Assembly: GCA_016124205.1 (NCBI GenBank)
Contig: WGOD01000002.1
Span: 62,001-126,000 of the forward strand
Direction: 5' to 3'
Source: Alphaproteobacteria bacterium
GTDB lineage: Bacteria > Pseudomonadota > Alphaproteobacteria > Caulobacterales > Maricaulaceae
Length of the DNA stretch: 64,000 nucleotides
Part shown: positions 1-10,574 of the stretch, piece after piece
How the letters are laid out: every line of letters starts with the position of its first letter
Numbering within the stretch: position 1 is the stretch's first letter
Position numbers and translations under genes: made by a program
Notes under the pieces: model-generated
The model's input: the letters and a program-made list of their open reading frames with translations, nothing else
What the model was told of the DNA's origin: nothing
Databases searched by the model: none

Positions 1-2
1 AC

Positions 3-665
3 GAGTCGATCCGCGACTTCGCCCGCGCCAGCCTGAATTACGGCCTGCAGCGCGGCTGGCCGGTCTATCTGTCGACCAAGAACACGATCATGAAAGCCTA
101 TGACGGCCGCTTCAAGGATCTGTTCCAGGAGATCTACGACGCCGAGTTCAAGGACGCCTTTGCCTCGAAGGGCATTTCCTACGAACACCGCCTGATCGAC
201 GACATGGTCGCGGCCGCGATGAAGTGGTCCGGCGGCTTCGTCTGGGCGTGCAAGAACTATGACGGCGATGTGCAGTCCGACACCGTGGCCCAGGGCTTCG
301 GCTCGCTCGGCCTGATGACGTCGGTGCTGATGAGCCCGGACGGCAAGACGGTCGAGGCGGAAGCCGCCCACGGCACCGTCACCCGCCACTATCGCCAGCA
401 TCAGCGCGGCGAGCAGACCTCGACGAACTCCATCGCGTCGATCTTCGCGTGGACGCGCGGCCTGCACCACCGCGGCCGCATGGACGGCAATGAGGCAGTG
501 ATGAATTTCGCCGACAAGCTGGAAGCGACCGTGATCTCGACCGTCGAGGCTGGCTACATGACCAAGGACCTCGCCCTGCTCGTCGGCGACCAGCAAGGCT
601 GGCTCTCGACCGAGGGCTTCCTGGAAAAGGTCAATGAGCGCTTCGCCGCGGAGATGAAGGGCTGA
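3..665 (+). CDS. icd: NADP-dependent isocitrate dehydrogenase, C-terminal part (5' end outside window)
   Basis: Oxidatively decarboxylates isocitrate to 2-oxoglutarate in the TCA cycle, in the cytoplasm. The frame is open at the left edge and about 220 C-terminal residues are visible. Family landmarks seen are the stretch around [15 protein letters not shown], the metal/substrate segment LIDDMVA, the [19 protein letters not shown] stretch and the cofactor-site segment [11 protein letters not shown]. These match the eukaryote-like, homodimeric NADP enzyme common in alphaproteobacteria rather than the E. coli type (family knowledge). It ends with TGA and is followed after 35 bases by an unrelated membrane-protein gene on the same strand. 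Nearness to alaS and recA is usual in this group. Confidence 0.95.
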   Translation, partial: ESIRDFARASLNYGLQRGWPVYLSTKNTIMKAYDGRFKDLFQEIYDAEFKDAFASKGISYEHRLIDDMVAAAMKWSGGFVWACKNYDGDVQSDTVAQGFGSLGLMTSVLMSPDGKTVEAEAAHGTVTRHYRQHQRGEQTSTNSIASIFAWTRGLHHRGRMDGNEAVMNFADKLEATVISTVEAGYMTKDLALLVGDQQGWLSTEGFLEKVNERFAAEMKG

Positions 666-700
666 TTTCGGGACTGGTCCAGACACGGGAACGATGAGCG

Positions 701-1216
701 ATGAACGGCTTTCTGGTTTCCGTTGTCAGTGGTCTGGTCGCCACCGCGTTGTTCGAATTGATCCGGTCTCGTGAATTGCGAGACCGGATTGGTTCGATCG
801 TTTCGCGTCCTGCCTCAGCCAAAGTCGCCGGACGTATCGATCCGATTTGGCTGATCGTCCGGGTGCTGGTCACCATCGCGATGGCTTTCTTCGGCGGCGC
901 GTTCCTGGCCGCAATCGTGGAAGTGCTCGGTCACTCCACGATCGAGTTGACGCAGCCGGCAGGCATCCTTCTCGCAGCCATCGCGGCCCTTGCAGGATGG
1001 ACATCATCCCGAACGGGTCGGCGACTCGCTCGTGCAATCCTGTCAATTCTTGCTGCAGTCGCGATTACACTGTTCGCATTTGTACCAATTGCTCGCAGCC
1101 TAGGTTGGGGGCTCGAACCCGCCGCGCCTGTCGCAATTCTGGTGATCGTTTTCCTACTATGCTGGGAATTGATGGCCTTGATCCCAGTCCTCAGACCGAG
1201 CGAAACCCACCGCTAG
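701..1216 (+). CDS. Small integral membrane protein of unknown function
   Basis: A 171-residue protein I do not recognise. About five hydrophobic segments can be seen: near residues 1-20, 48-75, 85-100, 112-135 and 143-165, separated by short Arg-rich loops (for example RSRELRDR and SSRTGRR). There is no signal-peptidase site and no catalytic motif. It lies 35 bases behind icd on the same strand and converges on the NTF2-like gene. Its codon use is less GC-biased than that of icd, which may mean weak expression or later acquisition; that is inference. A small inner-membrane protein is as far as the sequence goes. Confidence 0.6.
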   Translation: MNGFLVSVVSGLVATALFELIRSRELRDRIGSIVSRPASAKVAGRIDPIWLIVRVLVTIAMAFFGGAFLAAIVEVLGHSTIELTQPAGILLAAIAALAGWTSSRTGRRLARAILSILAAVAITLFAFVPIARSLGWGLEPAAPVAILVIVFLLCWELMALIPVLRPSETHR

Positions 1217-1241
1217 ACCGAAACCCCAGATTGCTTCGCGC

Positions 1242-1682
1242 TCAGACCGACTGCCGGCGCATCGTGACGAAGGTTTCCGCCTCGATCCGCCAGTCATCGC
1301 CGTCGAGCCGCCATTTCGCGAAATAGCGGCCGGTGTATCGCACCGTCATGCCCTCGACCGTCCAGCCACCGGTCCAGCGGCCGCTTTCCGCCGCCAGCAG
1401 GCCGTCCTCGTTCACCTCGATGCGCGCGGGCGTGCGCACATAGGTGACGTCCGGCGCCTGATTGAAGATCGTCGTCCACGCCTCGATCTGGGCGTCGCGG
1501 CCATTGATCAGTGGTGCATCCTCGCCCGGGACGAGGATGACGTTTGCGTGCAGGCAGTCGGCGATCGCCTTCAGCGACCGGGTCTCCAGCGCCATGTTGA
1601 ACGCCGCCCGCACGGACGCGATGGCGCGCCCGGCGGCCTTGTCGCCAGCGAACTGGATGTCGGGCTTCGGCTGTCTGGCCAT
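1242..1682 (-). CDS. NTF2-fold / SnoaL-like (DUF4440-type) protein
   Basis: A 146-residue cytoplasmic protein with the layout of the small cone-shaped NTF2 fold: an N-terminal helix (about residues 15-45, with AAFNMALETRSLKAIADCLHAN) followed by curved strands ending in WRLDGDDWRIEAETFVTM. Related proteins bind or isomerise small molecules, but no specific reaction can be assigned. The ATG at 1682 overlaps the alaS stop (TGATG on the minus strand), so the gene is probably translationally coupled to alaS. A TTG one codon upstream is possible but less likely. Function in a tRNA-synthetase context is unknown. Confidence 0.7.
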   Translation of the reverse strand: MARQPKPDIQFAGDKAAGRAIASVRAAFNMALETRSLKAIADCLHANVILVPGEDAPLINGRDAQIEAWTTIFNQAPDVTYVRTPARIEVNEDGLLAAESGRWTGGWTVEGMTVRYTGRYFAKWRLDGDDWRIEAETFVTMRRQSV

Positions 1683-4333
1683 CAACCGGCAATGGCCGAC
1701 TTGATGGCCGCGATGGCGTCATCCGCCTTCGACCCGTCCGGCCCGCCGGCCTGGGCAAAGTCCTCACGGCCACCGCCGCCCTTGCCGCCGACCGCCTCGG
1801 CCCCGACGCGGACGAGCTCCACCGCGGAGAATTGGCCTTTGAGGTCGTCGGTCACGCCGACCGCCAGCGCCGCCTTGCCGTCATTCACGCCGACAAAGGC
1901 CACGACGCCAGAGCCGAGCTGGCCCTTGGCGTCGTCGACGAGTGCGCGGAGGTCCTTGCCGCCGACGCCTTCGGCGACGCGGCCGATGAATTTTGTGCCG
2001 CCGACCTCTTCAGGGCCCGCCGGGGCCGCAGCCCCGCCGCAGCCCATTGCAAGCTGCTTCTTGGCTTCGGCCAGCTGGCGTTCCAGCGACTTGCGCTCAT
2101 CGACCAGCGCGGCGATGCGCGTCTGAAGATCGCCCACAGGGATTTTCAGCGTCTCGGCGGATTTGCGCGCGATACCCGCCTGGTTTTCCAGCCATTGTCG
2201 CGCGGCTTCGCCCGTCAGTGCCTCGATCCGGCGCACGCCGGATGCGACCGCGCCTTCGGACACGATTTTGAACAGGGCGATATCGCCGGTGCGCGCGACA
2301 TGGGTACCGCCGCAGAGCTCGACGGAATAGCGCCGATCCGGCTCGACATCCCGGCCCATGGCGAGGACACGAACCATGTCGCCATACTTCTCGCCGAACA
2401 GGGCGAGCGCACCAGCCTTGATGGCGTCTTCCGGGGCCATTTCCTTGGTCTCGGCGACATCGTTCTGGCGAATGATGGCATTCACCTCGGCTTCGATCCG
2501 CGCGACCTCGTCGGCGCTCACGGCCTTGGGATGCGAGAAGTCGAAGCGCAAACGGTCCGGCCCGACATAGGATCCCTTCTGGGTCACATGCGTGCCGAGC
2601 ACGTCGCGCAGCGCGCGGTGCAGAAGGTGGGTGGCGGAGTGATTCGCGCGGGTGCGCGACCGGCGGCCGTCATCGACCGTCAGGGTCGCCGTATCGCCGA
2701 TGGCAATCGAACCCGATTCCAGACGCCCGACATGACCGTGCATGTCGCCGCCGCGCTTCTGCACGTCATCCACGATGAAGCGCGCGCCGTTGGCGAATTC
2801 GATCACACCGGCATCGCCGATCTGGCCACCGCTCTCGCCGTAGAAAGGGGTCCGGTCGAAGACGAGTTCACCGCTTTGTCCTGCCTCGAGCGTGTCCTGT
2901 TCGGAGCCGCCCGCGACGATGGCGGTCAGTTCGCCCTTCTCCGCGTGGCAGTCATAACCGAGGAATTCCGTCTTCTCGAGACGGTCGCGGACCGCGAACC
3001 AGACGGTATCCGGTGCAGCTTCGCCCGAGCCCTTCCAATTGGCCCGGGCCGCGTCGCGCTGGCCTTCCATCGCGACCTCGAACGCATCGGTGTCGACCGT
3101 CATGCCGCGCGCCCGCAGCGCATCCTGCGTCAGATCGAGCGGGAAGCCGTAGGTGTCGTAAAGCCGGAACGCCGTCTCACCGGACAGGGCGTCGCCTTCC
3201 TTCATCCCGCGCGTCGCTTCGTCGAGCAGGGCCAGGCCCCGGCCGAGCGTGCGCTGGAAGCGTTCTTCCTCGGCCTCAAGCGTCGACTGGATCATCTCCT
3301 GCGCGCGCGGCAGTTCGGGGAAGGCTTCGCCCATCTGTTCGACGAGGGCCGGCACCAGCTTGTGCATGACCGGCTCGGTTGCGCCCAGAAGGTGCGCGTG
3401 GCGCATGGCACGGCGCATGATGCGGCGCAGGACATAGCCGCGGCCTTCGTTTGACGGCGAGACGCCGTCGGCCATCAGGAAGGAGGTGGAGCGGAGATGA
3501 TCGGCGATGACCCTGTGGCTCGCCAGCGCGTCGCCTTCCGCCTTCGAGGACAGCACCTCTTCGGACGCTTCGATCAGCGCCTTGAACAGGTCGACCTCGT
3601 AATTGTTGTGCACGCCCTGAAGCACCGCCGCGATGCGTTCCAGCCCCATGCCGGTGTCGATCGAAGGCTTGGGCAGGGAGACGCGATCCCCGCCATCCTT
3701 CTGTTCGAACTGCATGAAGACGAGATTCCAGATCTCGATGAAGCGGTCGCCATCCTCGTCCGGTGATCCCGGCGGGCCGCCGGGGATGGACGGACCGTGA
3801 TCGTAGAAGATTTCCGAACACGGGCCGCAGGGGCCGGTGTCCCCCATCATCCAGAAATTGTCGCTGGTCGCGATCCGGATGATCCTGTCATCGGCAAGGC
3901 CGGCGACCTTTCTCCAGAGCGCATGCGCCTCGTCGTCTTCCGAATAGACGGTGACGAGCAGCTTGTCCTTCGACAGGCCGAAATCCTTCGTGAGGAGCGT
4001 CCAGGCGTGTTCGATCGCCTGTTCCTTGAAATAGTCGCCGAAGGAGAAATTCCCCAGCATCTCGAAGAAGGTGTGGTGGCGCGCCGTGTAACCGACATTG
4101 TCGAGGTCGTTGTGCTTGCCCCCGGCGCGCACGCATTTCTGCGTCGTCACGGCACGCGGCTTGGCGCGCTTCTCCTGCCCGGTGAAGACGTTCTTGAACT
4201 GCACCATGCCGGCATTGGTGAAGAGCAGCGTCGGGTCGTCCTTCGGAACGAGCGGACTCGACGGCACAACCTCGTGATCGTGCTTGGCGAAATAGTCGAG
4301 AAATCCGCTGCGGATGTCGCGCAGGCTGGTCAT
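1682..4333 (-). CDS. alaS: Alanyl-tRNA synthetase
   Basis: Charges tRNA-Ala with alanine and edits mischarged Ser/Gly. The 883-residue protein has the class II catalytic core at the N terminus (motif 2 area around [17 protein letters not shown]), the editing domain with the zinc-binding residues His565 and His569 (in HSATHLLH) and Cys674 and His678 (in CGGTHV), and a Gly-rich C-terminal domain. Length is normal for the family. Start ATG 4333 is preferred over in-frame ATG 4336 and GTG 4354 because AAGGA lies just upstream and [15 protein letters not shown] begins like other alphaproteobacterial AlaS. It follows recA on the same strand, a common order in this class. Confidence 0.97.
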   Translation of the reverse strand: MTSLRDIRSGFLDYFAKHDHEVVPSSPLVPKDDPTLLFTNAGMVQFKNVFTGQEKRAKPRAVTTQKCVRAGGKHNDLDNVGYTARHHTFFEMLGNFSFGDYFKEQAIEHAWTLLTKDFGLSKDKLLVTVYSEDDEAHALWRKVAGLADDRIIRIATSDNFWMMGDTGPCGPCSEIFYDHGPSIPGGPPGSPDEDGDRFIEIWNLVFMQFEQKDGGDRVSLPKPSIDTGMGLERIAAVLQGVHNNYEVDLFKALIEASEEVLSSKAEGDALASHRVIADHLRSTSFLMADGVSPSNEGRGYVLRRIMRRAMRHAHLLGATEPVMHKLVPALVEQMGEAFPELPRAQEMIQSTLEAEEERFQRTLGRGLALLDEATRGMKEGDALSGETAFRLYDTYGFPLDLTQDALRARGMTVDTDAFEVAMEGQRDAARANWKGSGEAAPDTVWFAVRDRLEKTEFLGYDCHAEKGELTAIVAGGSEQDTLEAGQSGELVFDRTPFYGESGGQIGDAGVIEFANGARFIVDDVQKRGGDMHGHVGRLESGSIAIGDTATLTVDDGRRSRTRANHSATHLLHRALRDVLGTHVTQKGSYVGPDRLRFDFSHPKAVSADEVARIEAEVNAIIRQNDVAETKEMAPEDAIKAGALALFGEKYGDMVRVLAMGRDVEPDRRYSVELCGGTHVARTGDIALFKIVSEGAVASGVRRIEALTGEAARQWLENQAGIARKSAETLKIPVGDLQTRIAALVDERKSLERQLAEAKKQLAMGCGGAAAPAGPEEVGGTKFIGRVAEGVGGKDLRALVDDAKGQLGSGVVAFVGVNDGKAALAVGVTDDLKGQFSAVELVRVGAEAVGGKGGGGREDFAQAGGPDGSKADDAIAAIKSAIAG

Positions 4334-4486
4334 CATGGCGTCCTTACCGGCCACGGTGCGGGCCGGGTGTGTCTTGTGCCGGTGTTACGGGCGGTGAATG
4401 TCACTCCATATACGAACGGGCGCCCGGCCTCGCCAAGCGCCCGCTGCTGAAATTTTTTGCGGTTGCGAAGTTACCGGGCTGACGGA

Positions 4487-5575
<1,089 letters not shown>

Positions 5576-5645
5576 GGGTCCTGCCCCTTATTTCACGGCC
5601 CCGGCATTGGGGCAATTGAAGGGATTTGTACCGCGTTTGTTCCCG

Positions 5646-5660
5646 GAACGCAACCGGAAC
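5646..5660 (-). promoter_or_regulatory. SOS box (LexA operator) of recA
   Basis: On the plus strand the sequence is GAAC-N7-GAAC; read on the minus strand, toward recA, it is GTTC-N7-GTTC. This is the exact LexA site described for alphaproteobacteria. It sits 71 bases upstream of the recA ATG and just beyond the cckA stop. No mutation is needed to match the consensus. Confidence 0.85.
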
Positions 5661-5685
5661 ATTTGAGAGGGCGCGACGCAGCCGA

Positions 5686-8223
5686 TCAGGCCGCGTCGGC
5701 GTCCTCCATGCGCGCGCCGATCTCGCTTTTCACCTTCTCGGCCAGCTGCGACAGCGTGAAGGGCTTGGGGAGGAAGGAGATGTCGTGTTCGCGCGAGAGC
5801 GTGTGCGAGAACTCCTCCTCGGCATAGCCGGAGATGAAGACGATCCGGGTCGTGGCCAGGAGATCGCGTGCCTTCTCGACGAGGCCCGGGCCGTCGAGCC
5901 CGGGCATCACGACGTCCGAAATGAGAAGGTCGAACGTGCTCTCACCGTCCTGCAGGATGGCGAGTGCCTTCTCGCCGTCCTCGGCCTCGGTGACCTCGTA
6001 GCCGCGCTTGGCGAGCGTGCGGGCCGCGATCATGCGCACCTTGTCCTCGTCCTCGACGAGCAGGATGCGGCCGCGCCCGGCGAGGTCGGCCGGCTTGGGC
6101 TCGATCGCCTTCTCGGCCTTCTTGCGCTCGACTTCCTCGCGGACCTCCTCGGTCGCTTCGGTGGCCGGCAGGAAGAGGCGGAAGGTGGTGCCCTTGCCGA
6201 GTTCGGATTCGACGAAGAGGAAGCCGCCCGACTGCTTGACGATGCCGTAGACTGTGGCGAGGCCCAGGCCCGTGCCCTTGCCCTGCGGCTTGGTCGTGAA
6301 GAAGGGCTCGAAAATCTTCTCCCGCGTGGCCTCGTCCATGCCGGTGCCCTCGTCCTGCACCTCGATCAGCACCCAGTCGCCGGTCACGGGATCGGGCGCC
6401 CCGGCCTCGCGCACTTCGTCGGCGGTCGCGGCGGAGGTGCGGATCGTCATCGTGCCGCCGCCGCTTTCGCGCATCGCGTCGCGGCCATTGGCGACGAGGT
6501 TGATGATCGCGGTTTCCAGCTGGCCCTTGTCGGCGCGAATCGGCGGCAGGTCGCGGCCGTGGACGATCTCGAGCTTCACCGTCTCCTCGAGGATCTGGCG
6601 CAGGAGGATGGAGAAATCCGACAGCACGTCCGGCACTTCCAGCGTCTCGACCCGGAAGGTCTGCTTGCGCGAGAAGGCGAGCAGCTTCCTCACCAGGCCC
6701 GCAGCGCGCGAGATGGTCGAGTTGATGTGCTGCAGATCGGCATAGGACGGGTCGCCGACCGGGTGGCGGCCGAGCAATTCGTCCACCGTCAGGCGCAGCG
6801 CTGTCAGCAGGTTGTTGAACTCGTGCGCGACGCCGCCGGCCAGCTGGCCGACCGCCTGCATCTTGTTGCCCTGCGCGAATTTCCGCTCGAGGTCCTTCCA
6901 CGCCGAGACGTCGATCACATAGGCGACGCGCTTGCCGCCGCGGGCCGGCGCGAAGACCAGATGCGCCTCGCGCTTCGATTCGCCCTTGAGGACGACTTCT
7001 GCGGGCTCGGTCGTGCCGCTGGAGGCCCGGGCGATCGCCTCGGCCGGCGTGCGTCCGTCGCTCCAATCGAACAGGTCGATGAATTTCGCGCCCGGAATCG
7101 CCGTGCCGCCGCAATACTGCAGCAGCGCCGGGTTGGCGTCCTCGATGATCGCCGCTTCCGGGTCGGCCCCGTCGAGACGGGCGACACCGAAGGGCGCGGA
7201 GAAGAACATCTCGTCGAAGGTCCGCCCGGCCTTGGCCCCGCTCGGCATCGCCTGGGCGATTCCCGGCGGCGCGCCGGTGGTCGACAGGCCATAGACGATG
7301 GCGCGGCCGACCGGCTGTTTCCCGCCTTCCCAGCGCACGGCGATGGCAACGGGGGTCTCGACCCCTTCCCGCCCCTTCAGGCGCGCATCGAGGCGCACCG
7401 TGTCGGGCTGGCCGCAGGTCTTCAGAACCGCGCGCGCGCCGTCGCCGGTCAGCATGTCGCGCAACGCCGGCAGGGCGTCCTCACGCTTCAGGCCGAGCCA
7501 TTCACGCAGGGTCGCGTTGCCGTCGAGCAGCTTGCCCTTCGGATCGATCGCCATCAGGCCGGCCGGGGCATTGTCGGCCCAGTCCGGACGCAGGCGCGTG
7601 TCCTTCTCGCCCGTGGCTTCATCGACCGAGGGCATGACCCGCCAGACGATGTGGTCGTCGCCGGAGGGGCGGACCTCGATGTCGTAGCGGCGGGTCTCGC
7701 CGCCCATGTCGAGCGCCGGCATGCGTTCGCGCGCCGTCGCGCCGGAATTTGCGGCCAGGATCAGGCGATAGACGGCGCCGTCACTGCCGGCCCAGATCCG
7801 GTCCGGCCCGGCGAGCGCGAGGCTCTGCCCCAGCCCGCCCGCGGTTTTCGCGATGTCGCGATAGGCGGCATTGCCCCAGCGCGGTGCGCCCTTGCGGTTG
7901 GTCACGAGAACCGGATCAGCCAGGAGATCGAGCGCTTCCAGCGCCAGCGCCGACGGCCCGGGAAGGGCGTGGCGCTCCGCCTTTTCGCGCAAGGCGCGGC
8001 CTGCTGCCTCGCCCGCAGCGAGGGCGTAGAGGAGGAGGAAAGCCGCCACAGCGAAACCGGCCAGCAGGATGAAGCCGTGCCACCCGGCTTCAGAGGCCGC
8101 GAACAGCGCCACACCGGCCGAGGCCAGGGCGCACAGGGCGGCGGTCCAGAACAATCCGCGCGCCACCGGCTGGGTCCAGAGCGGCGCCCGCATCGCTTTC
8201 ACGGGCTGGGTAAATTCGGCCAT
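5686..8223 (-). CDS. cckA: Hybrid sensor histidine kinase/phosphatase CckA
   Basis: Inner-membrane kinase that passes phosphate through ChpT to the cell-cycle master regulator CtrA, and drains it when acting as a phosphatase. The 845-residue protein has two transmembrane segments within the first 75 residues, PAS-like sensor regions (about 90-440), an HisKA domain with the H-box GGVAHEFNN (His467), an HATPase_c domain ([23 protein letters not shown]) and a C-terminal receiver with phosphoacceptor Asp770 (ISDVVMPG). ATG 8223 is chosen over an upstream in-frame start because GGAGGAATCC precedes it. It lies downstream of fliQ-fliR-flhB, as in Caulobacter, which ties cell-cycle control to flagellar genes; CtrA boxes occur elsewhere in this window. 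Confidence 0.95.
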   Translation of the reverse strand: MAEFTQPVKAMRAPLWTQPVARGLFWTAALCALASAGVALFAASEAGWHGFILLAGFAVAAFLLLYALAAGEAAGRALREKAERHALPGPSALALEALDLLADPVLVTNRKGAPRWGNAAYRDIAKTAGGLGQSLALAGPDRIWAGSDGAVYRLILAANSGATARERMPALDMGGETRRYDIEVRPSGDDHIVWRVMPSVDEATGEKDTRLRPDWADNAPAGLMAIDPKGKLLDGNATLREWLGLKREDALPALRDMLTGDGARAVLKTCGQPDTVRLDARLKGREGVETPVAIAVRWEGGKQPVGRAIVYGLSTTGAPPGIAQAMPSGAKAGRTFDEMFFSAPFGVARLDGADPEAAIIEDANPALLQYCGGTAIPGAKFIDLFDWSDGRTPAEAIARASSGTTEPAEVVLKGESKREAHLVFAPARGGKRVAYVIDVSAWKDLERKFAQGNKMQAVGQLAGGVAHEFNNLLTALRLTVDELLGRHPVGDPSYADLQHINSTISRAAGLVRKLLAFSRKQTFRVETLEVPDVLSDFSILLRQILEETVKLEIVHGRDLPPIRADKGQLETAIINLVANGRDAMRESGGGTMTIRTSAATADEVREAGAPDPVTGDWVLIEVQDEGTGMDEATREKIFEPFFTTKPQGKGTGLGLATVYGIVKQSGGFLFVESELGKGTTFRLFLPATEATEEVREEVERKKAEKAIEPKPADLAGRGRILLVEDEDKVRMIAARTLAKRGYEVTEAEDGEKALAILQDGESTFDLLISDVVMPGLDGPGLVEKARDLLATTRIVFISGYAEEEFSHTLSREHDISFLPKPFTLSQLAEKVKSEIGARMEDADAA

Positions 8224-8285
8224 GGATTCCTCCGTACGCGATCCGAATCGCGCGTCCGTTCGAAACTCTACATCGCAACGCGGCG

Positions 8286-9356
8286 TCACGCCCGCTTGCG
8301 CGCGAGCGTGAGCACGTAGCCGATCACCTTGGCGACCGCCTTGTAGTGTTCGGCGGGAATGGTTTCGTCGATCTCAACAGTGGCGTGGAGCGCCCGGGCG
8401 AGCGGGGGATCCTCGACGATCGGCACGTCGTTCTCTTTTGCCAGTTCCCGGATGCGCAGCGCGACGGCGTCGGCGCCCTTCGCGACGCAGATCGGCGCGG
8501 CGGTCACGCCCTGCTCGTATTTCAGCGCCACGGCGTAGTGGGTCGGGTTGGTGATCACCACGGTCGCGTCCGGCACCGCGGCCATCATGCGGCGGCGGGC
8601 GCGCTCCTGCCGGATCTGCCTGAGACGGGCCCGGATCATGGGATCGCCCTCGGTCTGTTTCAGCTCGTCCTTCAGGTCGCGGCGCGACATGCGGTTGCGT
8701 TTCATGAAGCTCTGGCGCTGGTAGATGTAGTCGAGCGCGGCAATGGCGGCATAGGCGACCAGCGCGGCGATGAAGAGCAGGATCACGTCCGTCATCACGA
8801 CCTGCAGAATGCCCGACACGTCCATTGCCGGCAGGGCCGCCAGCTCGGTCCGCTTCGGCCAGATCACGACGAAGATCGCCGCGGAGACCAGCGCCATCTT
8901 GCCGAGACCTTTGAGGAAGTTGGCCCAGCCCTGCGGGCCGAACATCCGCTTCACGCCCTCGACCGGGTTCAGCTTCGACAGCTTGGGCTGCATCTTTTCG
9001 GTGGAGAAGAGGAGGCCCGTCTGGACGAGATGTCCGGCCAGGCCGGCCCCCATCAGGATCAGGAAGGAGAACCCGACCGCCAGCGCGACGGTCCATGCGG
9101 TTGCCGCCGTCAGATCGAGGGCGGCCGCCGGGTCGAGGCTCAGCTCATGCGGGCGCGCCAGGAAGACCGACAGCGTGCCCGCCAGATGGCGTGCGATGGA
9201 CGGTCCCAACAGGGCAATCACGACAAGCCCGGATGCCAGCACGAACCAGCCCGGAATCTCCTGCGATTTGGGAACGTCGCCTTTCTCGCGCGCCTGCTGA
9301 AGGCGCTTGGCTGTCGGCTCTTCTGTTTTTTCGCTTTCGTCCTGATCGTCCGCCAT
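8286..9356 (-). CDS. flhB: Flagellar type III export protein FlhB
   Basis: Inner-membrane switch protein of the flagellar export apparatus that changes substrate class from rod/hook to filament. The 356 residues show the N-terminal EEPTAKRLQQAREKGDVPKS signature, four hydrophobic segments, a charged linker, and the cytoplasmic autocleavage motif NPTH starting at Asn270. The C-terminal part (VEDPPLARALHATVEIDETIP) is intact, so normal self-cleavage between Asn and Pro is expected. It sits nine bases downstream of fliR and 62 bases upstream of cckA on the same strand, suggesting one transcript. Confidence 0.97.
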   Translation of the reverse strand: MADDQDESEKTEEPTAKRLQQAREKGDVPKSQEIPGWFVLASGLVVIALLGPSIARHLAGTLSVFLARPHELSLDPAAALDLTAATAWTVALAVGFSFLILMGAGLAGHLVQTGLLFSTEKMQPKLSKLNPVEGVKRMFGPQGWANFLKGLGKMALVSAAIFVVIWPKRTELAALPAMDVSGILQVVMTDVILLFIAALVAYAAIAALDYIYQRQSFMKRNRMSRRDLKDELKQTEGDPMIRARLRQIRQERARRRMMAAVPDATVVITNPTHYAVALKYEQGVTAAPICVAKGADAVALRIRELAKENDVPIVEDPPLARALHATVEIDETIPAEHYKAVAKVIGYVLTLARKRA

Positions 9357-9365
9357 GGCGCGCTC

Positions 9366-10118
9366 CTACTGGAATTCGACGGCGAAGGATTCGAGACGCT
9401 GGAGCCAGACCATGGCCATGGCGCCGATCGAGATCGCGAAGATGAAGAAGCCGGCCAGGATGTTGACCGGCATGGCGATGAAGAAGATCTGCGCCTGCGG
9501 CATCAGGCGCGACAGCACGCCAAGGCCGAAATAGAAAACAAGGCCGAAGACGATGAGCGGCGCGGCGATCTGAATGCCGATGCGGAAGCTGTCGGAGAAG
9601 ACGGTCAACGCCCATTCCGCCGCATCGGCCAGCGGCGGCAGCGACCCGACCGGCATGACGTCATAGGACCCGCGGGCGGCCAGCAGCAGCAGATGGTGCA
9701 GATTGGTCACGAAGATCAGCACGATGAAAAGCAGGTTCAGAAAGGTCGACATCAGCGCGCCGGACTGGCCCTGCGACGGGTCGAAGGCCTGCGCCATGGC
9801 CAGGCCGGTCTGCTGGCCGACGATCTGGCCGGCCACCGAGGCGACCGACATGAACATGCGCATGACCGCGCCGATCATCAGCCCGATCAGGGCCTCACTC
9901 ATCAGCATCGCGCCCATGGCCAGCGGCTGGACCGGCTCGGCGGGCAGTTCGGGTGCGATGAAGGGGGCGAGCGCCAGCGAGAACATCAGCGCAAAAGCCA
10001 GGCGCGCCCGCGGCGGCACACCGGGTTCGCCGATGCCGGGCATCAGCATGAGAATCGCCCCGAGCCGCGCGAAGATCAGCGAACCGGCGTAGACGAGTGC
10101 TGACAGCTCGGCATTCAC
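9366..10118 (-). CDS. fliR: Flagellar export gate protein FliR
   Basis: Membrane component of the FliP-FliQ-FliR export gate. The 250-residue protein starts NAELSALVYAGSLIFARLG after a GTG initiator and has about six hydrophobic segments, including GLAMAQAFDPSQGQ and the C-terminal AMPVNILAGFFIFAISIG, both family hallmarks. The GTG at 10118 overlaps the fliQ stop (GTGA), the usual arrangement for coupled translation. A longer frame running upstream through fliQ is a shadow and is not used. Downstream flhB follows after nine bases. Confidence 0.95.
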   Translation of the reverse strand: MNAELSALVYAGSLIFARLGAILMLMPGIGEPGVPPRARLAFALMFSLALAPFIAPELPAEPVQPLAMGAMLMSEALIGLMIGAVMRMFMSVASVAGQIVGQQTGLAMAQAFDPSQGQSGALMSTFLNLLFIVLIFVTNLHHLLLLAARGSYDVMPVGSLPPLADAAEWALTVFSDSFRIGIQIAAPLIVFGLVFYFGLGVLSRLMPQAQIFFIAMPVNILAGFFIFAISIGAMAMVWLQRLESFAVEFQ

Positions 10119-10378
10119 GAGGTGACGATCCGGTCGGCGATGCCGTTCATGAAGGCGGACATCAGCGCCCCCATCACCGGCAGGAAAATCAGAAGCGCCA
10201 CGAAGATCGCGATGATCTTCGGCACGAAAACCAGCGTCATTTCCTGAACTTGCGTCAGCGCCTGGAAGAGCGCGATGACCACGCCGACGGCCAGACCGAC
10301 GAGCATGACCGGCGCCGAAAGCGCCAGCATCAGCCAGATCGCATCGCGCGCCAGATCGAGAACTTCGCTGCCATTCAT
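10115..10378 (-). CDS. fliQ: Flagellar export gate protein FliQ
   Basis: Two-helix inner-membrane protein of 87 residues that packs around FliP and FliR in the flagellar export gate. Two long hydrophobic helices are visible (about residues 12-40 and 52-78), joined by a short loop containing ALTQVQEMTLVFVPKI, a signature of the family. It is the first gene of the fliQ-fliR-flhB-cckA transcript; its upstream region faces a divergent DUF885 lipoprotein gene and contains TTAA-bearing sequence, although I could not see a full CtrA box there. Confidence 0.96.
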   Translation of the reverse strand: MNGSEVLDLARDAIWLMLALSAPVMLVGLAVGVVIALFQALTQVQEMTLVFVPKIIAIFVALLIFLPVMGALMSAFMNGIADRIVTS

Positions 10379-10574
10379 GGGACGCCGCCTGCCCGGAATT
10401 AACCAAGTTGCGTGACTGACGCTCCGCCCGTTCGCGTTAAGAAAGGGTCAATAAGTGTAAACGCCCCGCAGCCGGAGAAGCGCAACATTACATAAGCGTC
10501 AGGTTTACGCGGGGCGCTGTGGCGTTAAGAAAGGGCAACAGAACCCTTTGTCTGGACGGGGAGGTCCGACCCAA

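Noticed and set aside
1832..3454. 540-codon open frame on the plus strand opposite alaS
   Set aside because: It lies wholly antisense to alaS, which has full domain evidence; GC-rich codon structure produces such shadows. The same applies to long frames opposite cckA (5626-8319), DUF885 (10488-12497), and flmG (53663-55615).
4418..4460. Hairpin followed by AATTTTTT between alaS and recA, plus-strand direction
   Set aside because: No plus-strand gene precedes it, and read on the minus strand it lacks a T tract after the stem, so it is not a convincing recA terminator.
9366..10406. Longer FliR frame starting upstream of the GTG
   Set aside because: The extra N-terminal residues run through fliQ in another frame and look unlike FliR; the GTG overlapping the fliQ stop is the natural start.
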